Of a stretch of 64,000 bases of DNA, positions 1 through 7,983 are shown in pieces; position 1 is the stretch's first letter, and the number at the start of each line of letters is the position of its first letter. A model generated the notes under the pieces. The model was given only the letters and a program-made list of their open reading frames with translations, was not told where the DNA came from and made no database searches. A program made the translations under genes and the position numbers. The DNA is from Paenibacillus sp. EZ-K15 (GTDB lineage: Bacteria; Bacillota; Bacilli; Paenibacillales; Paenibacillaceae), in the NCBI RefSeq assembly GCF_002573715.1, contig NZ_PDHM01000012.1, positions 311,368-375,367 on the forward strand, in the 5' to 3' direction.

Positions 1-2
1 CG

Positions 3-191
3 GCGGAGCAGACGCGTCCTGTATTTCGTGATTTAAGACAACTAAGAGATGAGCTGAATGCACAGGCGCTTACGGCGGAGCCATTGACCGAATTGTCCAT
101 GGGCATGTCTAATGACTTTGAAGTAGCCATAGAGGAAGGGGCGACCTGGGTGCGTCTCGGCTCGATTTTAGTAGGGAAAGAGGAGGATTGA
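3..191 (+). CDS. ylmE: YlmE/YggS-family PLP-binding protein, C-terminal end only
   Basis: Only the last 62 codons lie in the window; the gene begins upstream. The frame ends with the family's closing signature ([20 protein letters not shown], then RLGSILVG), which forms part of the pyridoxal-phosphate phosphate-binding region in YggS/PROSC proteins. These fold as the barrel of alanine racemase and are thought to buffer PLP and keep amino-acid and B6 pools balanced; they are not racemases. The stop codon at 189-191 sits inside the ribosome site region of sepF, so the genes are translationally close. The order ylmE-sepF-ylmG-ylmH-divIVA-ileS is the classic Firmicute division cluster, which supports the call. 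Confidence 0.93.
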   Translation, partial: AEQTRPVFRDLRQLRDELNAQALTAEPLTELSMGMSNDFEVAIEEGATWVRLGSILVGKEED

Positions 192-193
192 CG

Positions 194-640
194 ATGGGCG
201 TGATGAACCGGTTTATGAATTTCTTGGGACTGCAAGAGGAAGAAGAAGTTGTGGAACGCGAGGTTTTGGCCTCGCAGGAAGAGCCGGTGGAGGCAACGCC
301 GTTTGATCATCGGAAGAACCAAAAGAGTGGCAATATCGTTAGCATTCATTCACAGAAGAACGTTAAGGTGGTATTAGTGGAGCCTCGTTCATATGATGAA
401 GCACAGGAGATTGCAGATCATCTGCGCTCCTTCCGAACCGTTGTGGTCAACCTGCAGCGTGTTAGGAATGATCAAGCGCTGCGCATTATTGATTTTCTAA
501 GCGGAACCGTGTATGCGCTTAGCGGCGGAATCTCAAAGGTGGGCGGGAACATCTTCCTATGCACGCCGGACACCGTGGAGATCCAAGGTTCGATCTCGGA
601 GATTCTAGCAGACGAGCATGAATATAACAGAATGAGGTGA
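194..640 (+). CDS. sepF: Cell division protein SepF
   Basis: SepF (YlmF) is a cytoplasmic FtsZ-binding protein that bundles protofilaments and tethers the Z ring to the membrane. The 148-residue product starts with MGVMNRFMNFLGL, an amphipathic membrane-binding helix, then an acidic variable linker, then the conserved beta-rich SepF core (EPRSYDEAQEIADHL, VVNLQRV, DFLSGTVYAL). An in-frame TTG exists six bases upstream at 188, but ATG 194 is chosen because AGGAGG at 181-186 is 7 bases away and the protein then begins as in relatives. Its gene lies between ylmE and ylmG and is presumably co-transcribed with them. Confidence 0.95.
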   Translation: MGVMNRFMNFLGLQEEEEVVEREVLASQEEPVEATPFDHRKNQKSGNIVSIHSQKNVKVVLVEPRSYDEAQEIADHLRSFRTVVVNLQRVRNDQALRIIDFLSGTVYALSGGISKVGGNIFLCTPDTVEIQGSISEILADEHEYNRMR

Positions 641-648
641 TTTAGGCT

Positions 649-918
649 TTGACCTACGAAATTTACAGTATCGTCGGAACGCTGTTCCAAATTTATTTTT
701 ATATGATCTTGGTCTACGTTTTAATGTCATGGCTTCCGAACGTGAGAGAAAGCTTTATCGGTGAACTGCTTGGCAAGTTAGTGGAGCCGTATCTATCACC
801 TTTTCGCCGCTTCATTCCGCCGATCATGGGTATGATCGATATTTCCCCGATCGTCGCACTTTTTGTGCTTCAACTCGCACAGCGCGGCGTGTACGCTATT
901 CTCGGATATTTCCTGTAA
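649..918 (+). CDS. ylmG: YggT-family membrane protein YlmG
   Basis: An 89-residue protein with two hydrophobic segments (about residues 10-30 and 65-85) separated by the YggT signature (MSWLPNVRES, then VEPYLSPFRRFIPP). YggT/YlmG proteins are small integral membrane proteins of the division cluster; a role in membrane or nucleoid organisation is suggested in the literature, with no enzymatic activity known. The start is TTG, with AGGTGA 8 bases upstream, only 8 bases after the sepF stop, so coupled translation is likely. It is followed after 15 bases by ylmH. Confidence 0.9.
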   Translation: MTYEIYSIVGTLFQIYFYMILVYVLMSWLPNVRESFIGELLGKLVEPYLSPFRRFIPPIMGMIDISPIVALFVLQLAQRGVYAILGYFL

Positions 919-933
919 GCAGGTGAATCAGCG

Positions 934-1716
934 ATGAAACTGGACATCTACGATCATTTTCACAAGGATGAACGGGAATTTGTGGACCGGGCTTGGGAGT
1001 GGGTTGTCAATGCCGGACAATATCATGAAGCAAAACTGACGGATTTCCTGGATCCTCGGCAGCGATTCATTCTGGAATCGCTCGTGAATCGTCATCCGGA
1101 TGTGCATGCCATGTTTGATGGTGGACATGCTGATGCAGAACGCGTGCGGGCGTTGATCGCTCCGGATTACCGAGCGCTTGAAGGCGAGGATTTCAAGATG
1201 AAGGTGCTCAGCATCGCTTCCGGAGATCAGAAGTTTCTGGAGCTGGAGCATGGCGATTATATGGGTTCGATATTGGGTCTTGGCATTAAGAGATCGAAGA
1301 TCGGTGACATCCATGTGCTCGCGGACGGCTGCCATGCTGTCGTTGCTGACGATATTAGCGCGTTCCTCCATCTGAATCTCAGCCAGGTCCACCGGGTGCA
1401 TGTGATGACGGAACTGCTACCGCTGGACAAGCTTCAAGTTGCTCACACGAATTTTGAAACGATGGATATAACGGTATCTTCCATGAGACTCGACGGAATC
1501 GCCAGTGATGCATACCGAATCAGCCGTACGAAAATCGTGGTGCCAATCAAGGCTGGACGATGCCGCGTGAACTGGAAAGTAGAAGAGGATCCTTCCACGA
1601 ATTTAAAAGAAGGCGATGTCGTTTCCATCCAAGGATTTGGGCGGTTTAAAGTTTTGGAGACAGGAAGCCTGACGAAAAAAGGGCGGTACCGTATCAAGGT
1701 TGGGAAATATGCCTGA
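934..1716 (+). CDS. ylmH: S4-domain RNA-binding protein YlmH
   Basis: A 260-residue protein with an N-terminal alpha/beta region typical of YlmH and a C-terminal S4 RNA-binding domain (about residues 180-240, with SSMRLDGIASDAYRISRTK and KEGDVVSIQGFGRFKV). Bacillus YlmH binds the 50S-tRNA complex released from stalled ribosomes and acts in ribosome-associated quality control alongside RqcH; this is family knowledge. Length and synteny match the family. The start ATG follows an AGGTGA-like site 6 bases upstream. It is the last gene of the tight sepF-ylmG-ylmH run; 172 non-coding bases separate it from divIVA. Confidence 0.92.
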   Translation: MKLDIYDHFHKDEREFVDRAWEWVVNAGQYHEAKLTDFLDPRQRFILESLVNRHPDVHAMFDGGHADAERVRALIAPDYRALEGEDFKMKVLSIASGDQKFLELEHGDYMGSILGLGIKRSKIGDIHVLADGCHAVVADDISAFLHLNLSQVHRVHVMTELLPLDKLQVAHTNFETMDITVSSMRLDGIASDAYRISRTKIVVPIKAGRCRVNWKVEEDPSTNLKEGDVVSIQGFGRFKVLETGSLTKKGRYRIKVGKYA

Positions 1717-1888
1717 CCTTTGAAGGAATTGCCGTTTTTTTGTCGAATGAGTACAAAGTAACATTCAAAATTACAATGGATTTACCGATAAATCGTAAAT
1801 GACCGCTATTGTCTTCACGGACGGGTGGTTTGGCTAACACAGCGGATGAACCGTCCTGTAAGGCCCATATATTTAGGAGGTGCACACC

Positions 1889-2383
1889 ATGCCATTGACG
1901 CCGCTTGATATACATAACAAGGAATTTGCCCGTCGAATTCGGGGTTATGATGAGGACGAGGTCAACGAGTTTTTGGATCAGATTATTAAGGATTATGAAA
2001 GTGTGATCCGGGAGAATAAAGAGTTGGGTAACCAGCTTATGACGATGCAAGAAAGACTGGATCATTTTTCGAATATTGAGGAAACCTTGTCTAAGACCAT
2101 CATTGTCGCTCAGGAGGCGGCGGATGAGCTGAAGAACAACGCGAAGAAGGAAGCTCAGCTGATCATTAAGGAATCCGAGAAGAATGCGGACCGGATCATT
2201 AACGATGCGCTAGGTAAATCCCGCAAAATCGCGCTTGAGGTTGAAGAGCTGAAGAAGCAGGCTTCCATCTACCGCACCCGCTTCCGTTCCTTGGTGGAGG
2301 CTCAGCTGGAGCTGTTGAAACAAGAAGGCTGGGAGACGCTGGAGAACCGTGAACCGAGTCTTGAACCAAAAGAGGTATACTAG
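1889..2383 (+). CDS. divIVA: Cell-division/polarity protein DivIVA
   Basis: A 164-residue DivIVA/GpsB-type coiled-coil protein. It opens with MPLTPLDIHNKEF and IRGYDEDEVNEFLDQ, the membrane-binding domain that recognises negatively curved membrane at septa and poles; the rest is long coiled coil (to about residue 150). The Bacillus subtilis protein has Phe17-Arg18 at the membrane-inserting tip; here the pair reads Ile17-Arg18, so the hydrophobic character is kept. A GTG nine bases upstream is in frame, but ATG 1889 is the better start: AGGAGG at 1875-1880 is spaced 8 bases from it and the family begins MPLTP. Followed by the ileS T-box. Confidence 0.95.
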   Translation: MPLTPLDIHNKEFARRIRGYDEDEVNEFLDQIIKDYESVIRENKELGNQLMTMQERLDHFSNIEETLSKTIIVAQEAADELKNNAKKEAQLIIKESEKNADRIINDALGKSRKIALEVEELKKQASIYRTRFRSLVEAQLELLKQEGWETLENREPSLEPKEVY

Positions 2384-2457
2384 GCGGGTATCCGGTTGAC
2401 TTTTCTCGCGAAAGAGTCTATAACTAATAACATATTGTTGATTCATACAAGAATTCG

Positions 2458-2750
2458 TTGATGGGAATAGTACGCGAAGGATCTGTCCCTCAGAGAGCCG
2501 GCAGTTGCTGAAAGCCCGGTGTTCAGACCAAGCAGAAGATCATCCCGGAGAAGTGAAGCTGAAGCGTGTAACCGCGTGCGTAAGCTGAACCGTCAGCCGA
2601 ACGTTACATCGGACCTTGCCTATTTACATACAGGCATGGACATTGAGGTGTCGCTTATGCAGGCTTTTTAGCGAAAGGTCGGTTAAGCGAAATTAGGGTG
2701 GTAACGCGAGAACAGGTTCTCGTCCCTTGGGGGATGAGGCCTTTTTTTAT
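2458..2750 (+). promoter_or_regulatory. T-box riboswitch (isoleucine) upstream of ileS
   Basis: The leader carries the hallmarks of a T-box. Stem I contains the CAGAGAG and GGCAGTTGCTGAAAG elements (about 2494-2516). A specifier candidate ATC followed by A lies at 2539-2541. The conserved T-box sequence AGGGTGGTAACGCGAG is at 2695-2710. It is followed by an intrinsic terminator: CTCGTCCC (2719-2726) pairs with GGGATGAG (2731-2738), then seven T residues. Uncharged tRNA-Ile(GAU) should pair with the specifier and with the T-box bulge and stabilise the antiterminator, so the synthetase is made when isoleucine is short. The 5' boundary is approximate. Confidence 0.93.
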
Positions 2751-2790
2751 TTTCACAGAACTTTACGAAAAGAGTGAAAGGAAGATCTGC

Positions 2791-5700
2791 ATGAACAGAG
2801 TAGACGTTAAGGAGAAGGCGCGGGCAAGAGAGCTGCGCATCTTGAACAAATGGAACCAGGAGGACACGTTCAAGAAATCAATCGAGCTGCGAGCTGGCAA
2901 GCCGAACTATGTATTCTACGAAGGTCCCCCAACCGCAAACGGCGCGCCCCATATCGGTCACGTGCTCGGCCGGGTTATCAAGGATTTTGTGGGCCGTTAT
3001 CAGACGATGAAAGGCTTCCATGTCGTTCGGAAAGCAGGCTGGGATACACACGGACTTCCGGTAGAGCTTGGCGTAGAGAAGCAGCTCGGCATCTCCGGCA
3101 AGCAGGAGATCGAGAATTATGGGGTTGAAGCTTTTATCAAAAAGTGTAAATCCAGCGTATTTGAATATGAGCATAAATGGCGCGAACTGACTGAGGCGAT
3201 CGCTTATTGGACCGATCTTGATCATCCGTACATCACGCTCGAGAACAACTATATCGAGAGCGTATGGAACATTTTGGCGACGATTCATGATAAAGGCCTT
3301 CTGTATCGTGGTCATCGTGTCAGCCCATACTGCCCTTGCTGTCAGACCACGCTCAGCTCCCACGAAGTGGCTCAGGGTTATGAGGATGTTAAAGACCTGA
3401 GCGCAACGGCGAAGTTTAAGCTGCATGACAGCGGAGAGTATGTACTGGCATGGACGACGACGCCTTGGACGCTTCCATCCCACGTGGCGCTGGCCGTTAA
3501 TCCGGATATGGATTATGCCCGCGTCGAGCAGGAGGATGGCATCTATATCGTGGCTAAGAATCTGGTAGAGGATGTCATGAAGGGCGACTTTACCGTTCTA
3601 TCGACGCTGAAAGGTTCTGAACTGGTCGGCAAGACTTACGTTCCTCCGTTCCCTTATGTACAAGCGGAGAAAGCGAATCTCATCGTCGGCGCATCCTTTG
3701 TTACCGATGCAAGCGGTACGGGGATTGTACACATGGCGCCTGCGCACGGTGAAGACGACTATCGCGTGTGCCGCGAGAATGGCATCAGCTTTGTGAGTGT
3801 CGTGAACGGCCAAGGCCGTTATACTGATGAAGTGACGGATTTTGCCGGACGCTTTGTCAAGGATTGCGATCTGGACATTGTGAAGGCATTGTCTGAAAAA
3901 GGACTGCTGTACAGCAAGGAGAAATACGAGCACAGCTATCCATTCTGCTGGCGCTGTAAATCCCCGCTGCTCTATTATGCAATGGAGAGCTGGTTTATCG
4001 AAACGACAGCGGTTAAGGATCAACTAATTGCGAACAACAATGAGGTAACCTGGTATCCGGGCCATGTGCGCGACGGCCGCTTCGGCAAATTCCTTGAAGA
4101 TCTGGTCGATTGGAACATCAGCCGGAACCGTTATTGGGGAACGCCGCTCAATGTATGGGTCTGCGATTCTTGTGAAGGACAATTCTCGCCGCACAGCATT
4201 GCGGAGCTTCGCGCCAACGCGGTAGGTGAGGTAGCGGAGGATCTGGAGCTGCATAAACCTTATGTGGATGAAGTGAAAGTGAAATGCCCTCACTGTGAAG
4301 GCGGCGTGATGGAACGGACCTCGGAAGTCATCGACGTATGGTTTGACAGCGGATCGATGCCGTATGCGCAATACCATTATCCATTCGAGGACAAGGAGAA
4401 ATTCGAACAGCAGTATCCTGCCGATATGATCTGCGAAGGGATCGACCAGACGCGCGGCTGGTTCTACAGCTTGCTGGCCGTATCAACGCTCTTCACGGGC
4501 AAAGCACCTTATAAAGCGGTTATGGCCACAGGTCATATTCTTGATGAGAATGGACAGAAGATGTCCAAATCCAAAGGTAATGTCATCGATCCTTGGGAAA
4601 TCATCGAAGAGTACGGCACGGATGCGTTCCGTTGGGCGCTGCTGGCTGACAGTGCGCCATGGAACAGCAAACGCTTCTCGAAGGGAATTGTAGGCGAAGC
4701 CAAATCCAAGGTTGTGGATACGCTGGTCAATACTCATGCATTCCTGACGCTGTATGCCGGTATTGACGGCTATGATCCGAAGAAGCATGAGTTCAAGGGA
4801 TCGGACCATAAGCTGGACCGCTGGATTCTATCCCGCCTGAACAGCTTGATTCAAGTGGTTGACAAGGGATTGGCCGTGAATGATTTCCTGAATGCGGCAA
4901 AAGCAATCGAAGCTTATGTGGATGAGCTGAGCAACTGGTATATCCGCCGTTCGCGTGACCGTTTCTGGGGCAGCGGGCTCGGGGAAGATAAGCTGGCGGC
5001 TTACGGAACGCTTACACATGTGCTGCTGACCCTCTCCAAGCTGATGGCTCCATTCACGCCGATGCTGTCTGAAGACATTTTCGTGAATTTGGGCGGAGGA
5101 GAAAGCGTGCATCTGGCCGACTTCCCGCAAGCCGACGAAGCATTGATCGACAAGGCGCTTGAGCAGGACATGGAGACGGCAAGACAGATCGTAGAGCTCG
5201 CGCGCAACGTCCGCAACGAGACAGGGATCAAAACGCGTCAGCCGCTGTCTGAGCTGATTGTGTCCATGGATCGCGAGTTTGATCTCTCCGGTTATCAAGA
5301 CATCATCAAGGATGAGATCAACGTTAAAGTGATCGAGGTAGAGACCAGCGATAGTGGTTTCGTCGATTTTACACTGAAAATGAACCTGAAGGTCGCAGGC
5401 AAGAAATACGGTAAAAATATCGGCTTCCTGCAAGGTTTCCTGAAGGGAATGAGCAGTGACGAGACCCGCAAGGTGGTGCAAACGGGCGGGGTGAACGTTA
5501 CTTCGCCGGAAGGTGAAGAATTACAGATCACGTCCGAAGAGCTGCTGGTGGAGAAGAAGGCGAAGGAAGGCTTCGCATCTGCTTCAGGTTATGGTTTAAC
5601 CGTGGCGCTCAATACGGATATCACGCCAGAGCTGGAGCAAGAAGGCTGGGTTCGCGAAGTCGTGCGTGCCGTACAGGATACGCGGAAGAAGCTGGACCTT

Positions 5701-5880
5701 CCGATTGAGAAGCGGGTCGATCTGACCCTGGATACAGATGATGAGCTTAAAGTTGCGATCACTGCATTTGAAGATGTGCTGCGCGAGAATGTCCTGGTTA
5801 ACGATTTGCAATTCGGACAAAGCGAAGGCATGGAGCGGGTTGAGCTTGGTGGCAAAACCATTGGCATCCAAATCGCATAA
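2791..5880 (+). CDS. ileS: Isoleucyl-tRNA synthetase, type 2 (IleRS2-like)
   Basis: Class I aminoacyl-tRNA synthetase of 1029 residues charging tRNA-Ile. HIGH is at residues 54-57, KMSKS at 590-594, and the editing (CP1) insertion lies between. At about 1030 residues, and with signatures such as GPPTANGAPHIGHVLG and KAGWDTHGLPVELGVEK, it belongs to the eukaryote-like type 2 branch. Bacillus subtilis has the shorter type 1 enzyme (about 920 residues). The C-terminus lacks a Cys-rich zinc knuckle. Type 2 enzymes are characteristically tolerant of mupirocin (established for the class, inferred here). ATG 2791 is preceded by AAGGAAG; a longer in-frame reading from 2698 would run through the T-box terminator and is not real. 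Terminator at 5899-5935. Confidence 0.95.
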   Translation: MNRVDVKEKARARELRILNKWNQEDTFKKSIELRAGKPNYVFYEGPPTANGAPHIGHVLGRVIKDFVGRYQTMKGFHVVRKAGWDTHGLPVELGVEKQLGISGKQEIENYGVEAFIKKCKSSVFEYEHKWRELTEAIAYWTDLDHPYITLENNYIESVWNILATIHDKGLLYRGHRVSPYCPCCQTTLSSHEVAQGYEDVKDLSATAKFKLHDSGEYVLAWTTTPWTLPSHVALAVNPDMDYARVEQEDGIYIVAKNLVEDVMKGDFTVLSTLKGSELVGKTYVPPFPYVQAEKANLIVGASFVTDASGTGIVHMAPAHGEDDYRVCRENGISFVSVVNGQGRYTDEVTDFAGRFVKDCDLDIVKALSEKGLLYSKEKYEHSYPFCWRCKSPLLYYAMESWFIETTAVKDQLIANNNEVTWYPGHVRDGRFGKFLEDLVDWNISRNRYWGTPLNVWVCDSCEGQFSPHSIAELRANAVGEVAEDLELHKPYVDEVKVKCPHCEGGVMERTSEVIDVWFDSGSMPYAQYHYPFEDKEKFEQQYPADMICEGIDQTRGWFYSLLAVSTLFTGKAPYKAVMATGHILDENGQKMSKSKGNVIDPWEIIEEYGTDAFRWALLADSAPWNSKRFSKGIVGEAKSKVVDTLVNTHAFLTLYAGIDGYDPKKHEFKGSDHKLDRWILSRLNSLIQVVDKGLAVNDFLNAAKAIEAYVDELSNWYIRRSRDRFWGSGLGEDKLAAYGTLTHVLLTLSKLMAPFTPMLSEDIFVNLGGGESVHLADFPQADEALIDKALEQDMETARQIVELARNVRNETGIKTRQPLSELIVSMDREFDLSGYQDIIKDEINVKVIEVETSDSGFVDFTLKMNLKVAGKKYGKNIGFLQGFLKGMSSDETRKVVQTGGVNVTSPEGEELQITSEELLVEKKAKEGFASASGYGLTVALNTDITPELEQEGWVREVVRAVQDTRKKLDLPIEKRVDLTLDTDDELKVAITAFEDVLRENVLVNDLQFGQSEGMERVELGGKTIGIQIA

Positions 5881-5898
5881 GTAATAAATTGGTTATAC

Positions 5899-5935
5899 AA
5901 CACTGCCCTTATCTACAAGGGGCAGTGTTTTTTTT
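5899..5935 (+). terminator. Rho-independent terminator after ileS
   Basis: ACACTGCCC and GGGGCAGTGT form a stem with a loop of about 10 bases, followed by eight T residues. It begins 18 bases after the ileS stop and closes the division/ileS unit. Confidence 0.9.
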
Positions 5936-6122
5936 CGTATTCCAAAAAAGTATCGGCTTTCGTCAGGGGATTCTCACGAACGAATGGGATTCTTCCAATT
6001 GATGCATAATAATCAGCGAAATCAAAAGTAATGATAAACAGGCTGCGAGCACACATGGTGATGGAGCTGCTCTTGATCTCATTTATTTGATGTCGATTAG
6101 TTTAGGCAAAGGGGCGGTGGAC

Positions 6123-6470
6123 ATGGCGGAGAAGCCGGATGCTGGGGTGTCAACTGAACAAAAAAAGCCGTTGGAGGATGAGCGGGACCAATTGAGCGCC
6201 ATACACCGCATGACCACGGACATTGCAGAGCAGCTGGAGAAGGCCCGAATCGCTGAATACACCCAGTTGCTGAACCGCCCATGGAAATTGATATGGACCA
6301 ATCTGCTGGCCGGGTCGGCCCGGGGTGTGGGAATCGCGATTGGCTTTACCTTTTTTGCGGCGACCATTATATACGTCCTGCAGGCGCTTGGCGCGTTGAA
6401 CTTGCCAATTATCGGCGACTACATTGCGGATATTGTTCGGATCGTTCAGCGTCAGCTTGAACTAACGTGA
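6123..6470 (+). CDS. DUF5665-type small membrane protein
   Basis: A 115-residue protein with a charged, probably coiled-coil N-terminal half (residues 10-50, many Glu/Lys/Gln) and one conserved membrane segment at about 66-90 (SARGVGIAIGFTFFAATIIY). It ends with an amphipathic tail, NLPIIGDYIADIVRIVQ. This combination matches the DUF5665 family as I recall it; no function is known. ATG 6123 is chosen because the GGGGCGG site lies just upstream and the longer in-frame start at 6087 has no ribosome site. It stands alone between two terminators. Confidence 0.75.
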   Translation: MAEKPDAGVSTEQKKPLEDERDQLSAIHRMTTDIAEQLEKARIAEYTQLLNRPWKLIWTNLLAGSARGVGIAIGFTFFAATIIYVLQALGALNLPIIGDYIADIVRIVQRQLELT

Positions 6471-6484
6471 GTTTGTATGTAATG

Positions 6485-6519
6485 CCCGGCAGCACTACAT
6501 CCAATTTTATGCTGCCGGT
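6485..6519. terminator. Inverted repeat between convergent genes, possible terminator
   Basis: A perfect 9-bp stem, CCGGCAGCA (6486-6494) with TGCTGCCGG (6510-6518), lies between the convergent DUF5665 and DksA-like genes. Neither strand has a good T run, so it is a weak terminator candidate. Confidence 0.45.
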
Positions 6520-6532
6520 CGTAAAGACTTAC

Positions 6533-7273
6533 TTAACTTAAAGATTCATCATCAGGGTCGGCATGGGGATCAAGCAGGTAACTTCCTTCGCCCCGGTTTA
6601 GGTAATCGACATATTGCGGACTTCGAACGATAAACACTTCGGAGCCATCGATATTGGTTGCAACGAAATTTTCATACACTTCAACAAATCCGCCTTGATC
6701 ATCGCCATTCTCGATATCCATCTCGTTATAGCTGTCAATTTCGTTACCTTCCGCCAGAGCAGGGGAATTGGAGCTACCCCAGCTTTCAACGATCTGCCAG
6801 GCGTCCTCGCCGTCAAACGCAGCATACTCGTGCTCATCCATACTGGATTTTCCAAAAGCGGGAGCAAGGACTTCCTCCTCAACCGGACGATCACGGGAGA
6901 CTCGTTCACGAGGCGTGTCTTTTATACAATATTGCGTATCCGGGAGAACCTCCAACCGCTCGTACGGAATCGGCTGGCCGCAGGTAAGGCACACGCCGTA
7001 ACGGCCGTGATGAATCGCTTCAAGCGAAAAAATAACTCGCTGCAGCTCCTGATCCACCCTATCCTGAAGGGCGAGGTCTTTTCCTCTTTCAAACATCTCG
7101 CTTGCCAAGTCCCCAGGGTGATTATCAATATGGGACAGCTCGCCGGTCATATCTCGCTCCGATTCCCCCAGCCCATGTTGGTCGTTATATACCATGCGCC
7201 GTTCAAGCTCAACCTTTCGATCCATCAGCTTTTGTTGCAAATTATTGAGTTGCTCCTGAGTTAGATGCGACAT
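6533..7273 (-). CDS. TraR/DksA-family zinc-finger-type regulator (YteA-like)
   Basis: A 246-residue protein of the YteA branch of the DksA/TraR superfamily. The N-terminus is a long helical, coiled-coil segment (LTQEQLNNLQQKLMDRKVEL). A DksA-type zinc-finger region follows at about residues 85-120 (HHGRYGVCLTCGQPIPYERL), then an acidic C-terminal extension typical of Bacillales YteA proteins. Canonical DksA has C-x2-C-x17-C-x2-C; here the fourth Cys is Asp (CLTC then YCIKD), so metal binding is probably altered. Members bind RNA polymerase in the secondary channel or have unknown roles in spore formers. The minus-strand start has AAAGGAG close upstream. Confidence 0.82.
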   Translation of the reverse strand: MSHLTQEQLNNLQQKLMDRKVELERRMVYNDQHGLGESERDMTGELSHIDNHPGDLASEMFERGKDLALQDRVDQELQRVIFSLEAIHHGRYGVCLTCGQPIPYERLEVLPDTQYCIKDTPRERVSRDRPVEEEVLAPAFGKSSMDEHEYAAFDGEDAWQIVESWGSSNSPALAEGNEIDSYNEMDIENGDDQGGFVEVYENFVATNIDGSEVFIVRSPQYVDYLNRGEGSYLLDPHADPDDESLS

Positions 7274-7380
7274 GTCAGGCTCCTTTCATGGTCCGAAATT
7301 GACCTTCTGGTTCATATGTATAGAGTGCACCCATTGAGATGGTTTTACTGACGGAAAATGTTCTCGCCACTGGACAGGAA

Positions 7381-7410
7381 TGGACGGTTTCTGAGCCGCT
7401 GTGCTACAAT
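7381..7410 (+). promoter_or_regulatory. Candidate sigma-A promoter for lspA-rluD
   Basis: An extended -10, TGCTACAAT (TACAAT at 7405-7410), is preceded at 18 bases by TGGACG, a weak -35. It is placed about 70 bases ahead of lspA. Confidence 0.5.
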
Positions 7411-7482
7411 AAGACGAGTTACTGACCGATCAGCGAAGTGATCGCAAGATTGGAGAAGACAAGAACGGAGTGACATAAACAA

Positions 7483-7983
7483 GTGGTGTATTATTTGATT
7501 GCATTTGTTTTATTTCTTATCGATCAGGGAACGAAGTACTTGATTGCCTCGAAGCTGGAGCTTTATGAACAGATCCCTGTGATCGGAGACTTCTTCCTGA
7601 TTACCTCGAGCCGAAACCGGGGAGCCGCGTTTGGCATACTGCAGGATCAATTATGGTTCTTCATAGTGGTGACGCTAATCGTTGTGGGCGGGATTGTCTG
7701 GTACCTGCGGAAGGTATCGAAAGAAGGACGTAAGCTGCTGCCTACGGCTCTTGCGCTTGTACTTGGCGGGGCAGTTGGAAACTTCATCGATCGCTTGTTG
7801 ATGGGAGAGGTTGTCGATTTCCTGCAATTTAATTTTGGCAGCTACACATTCCCGATTTTTAATATTGCCGATTCTTGTATCGTCATCGGTGTGGGATTGA
7901 TCATATTGGACACGCTTCTGGAAGGAAGACGCGAGAAGATACAGACAACAAGTGAAGTTTCTGGCACAGAAGGGAATGAATAA
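7483..7983 (+). CDS. lspA: Lipoprotein signal peptidase (signal peptidase II)
   Basis: Membrane aspartyl protease that removes the signal peptide of prolipoproteins after lipidation of the +1 cysteine. The 166-residue product has four hydrophobic segments and both catalytic aspartates in their usual settings: Asp103 in VGNFIDR and Asp130 in FNIADS. SSRNRGAAFG is the conserved N-G-A motif. The start is GTG with GGAGTGA 11 bases upstream. Its stop overlaps the start of the next gene by one base (TAATG), indicating an operon with the RluD-like enzyme. One likely substrate in this window is the sugar-binding lipoprotein at 42067. Confidence 0.96.
   Translation: MVYYLIAFVLFLIDQGTKYLIASKLELYEQIPVIGDFFLITSSRNRGAAFGILQDQLWFFIVVTLIVVGGIVWYLRKVSKEGRKLLPTALALVLGGAVGNFIDRLLMGEVVDFLQFNFGSYTFPIFNIADSCIVIGVGLIILDTLLEGRREKIQTTSEVSGTEGNE

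Noticed and set aside
2698..2790. Extension of ileS by 31 codons upstream
   Set aside because: It would begin inside the T-box sequence and run through its terminator; ATG 2791 has its own ribosome site.
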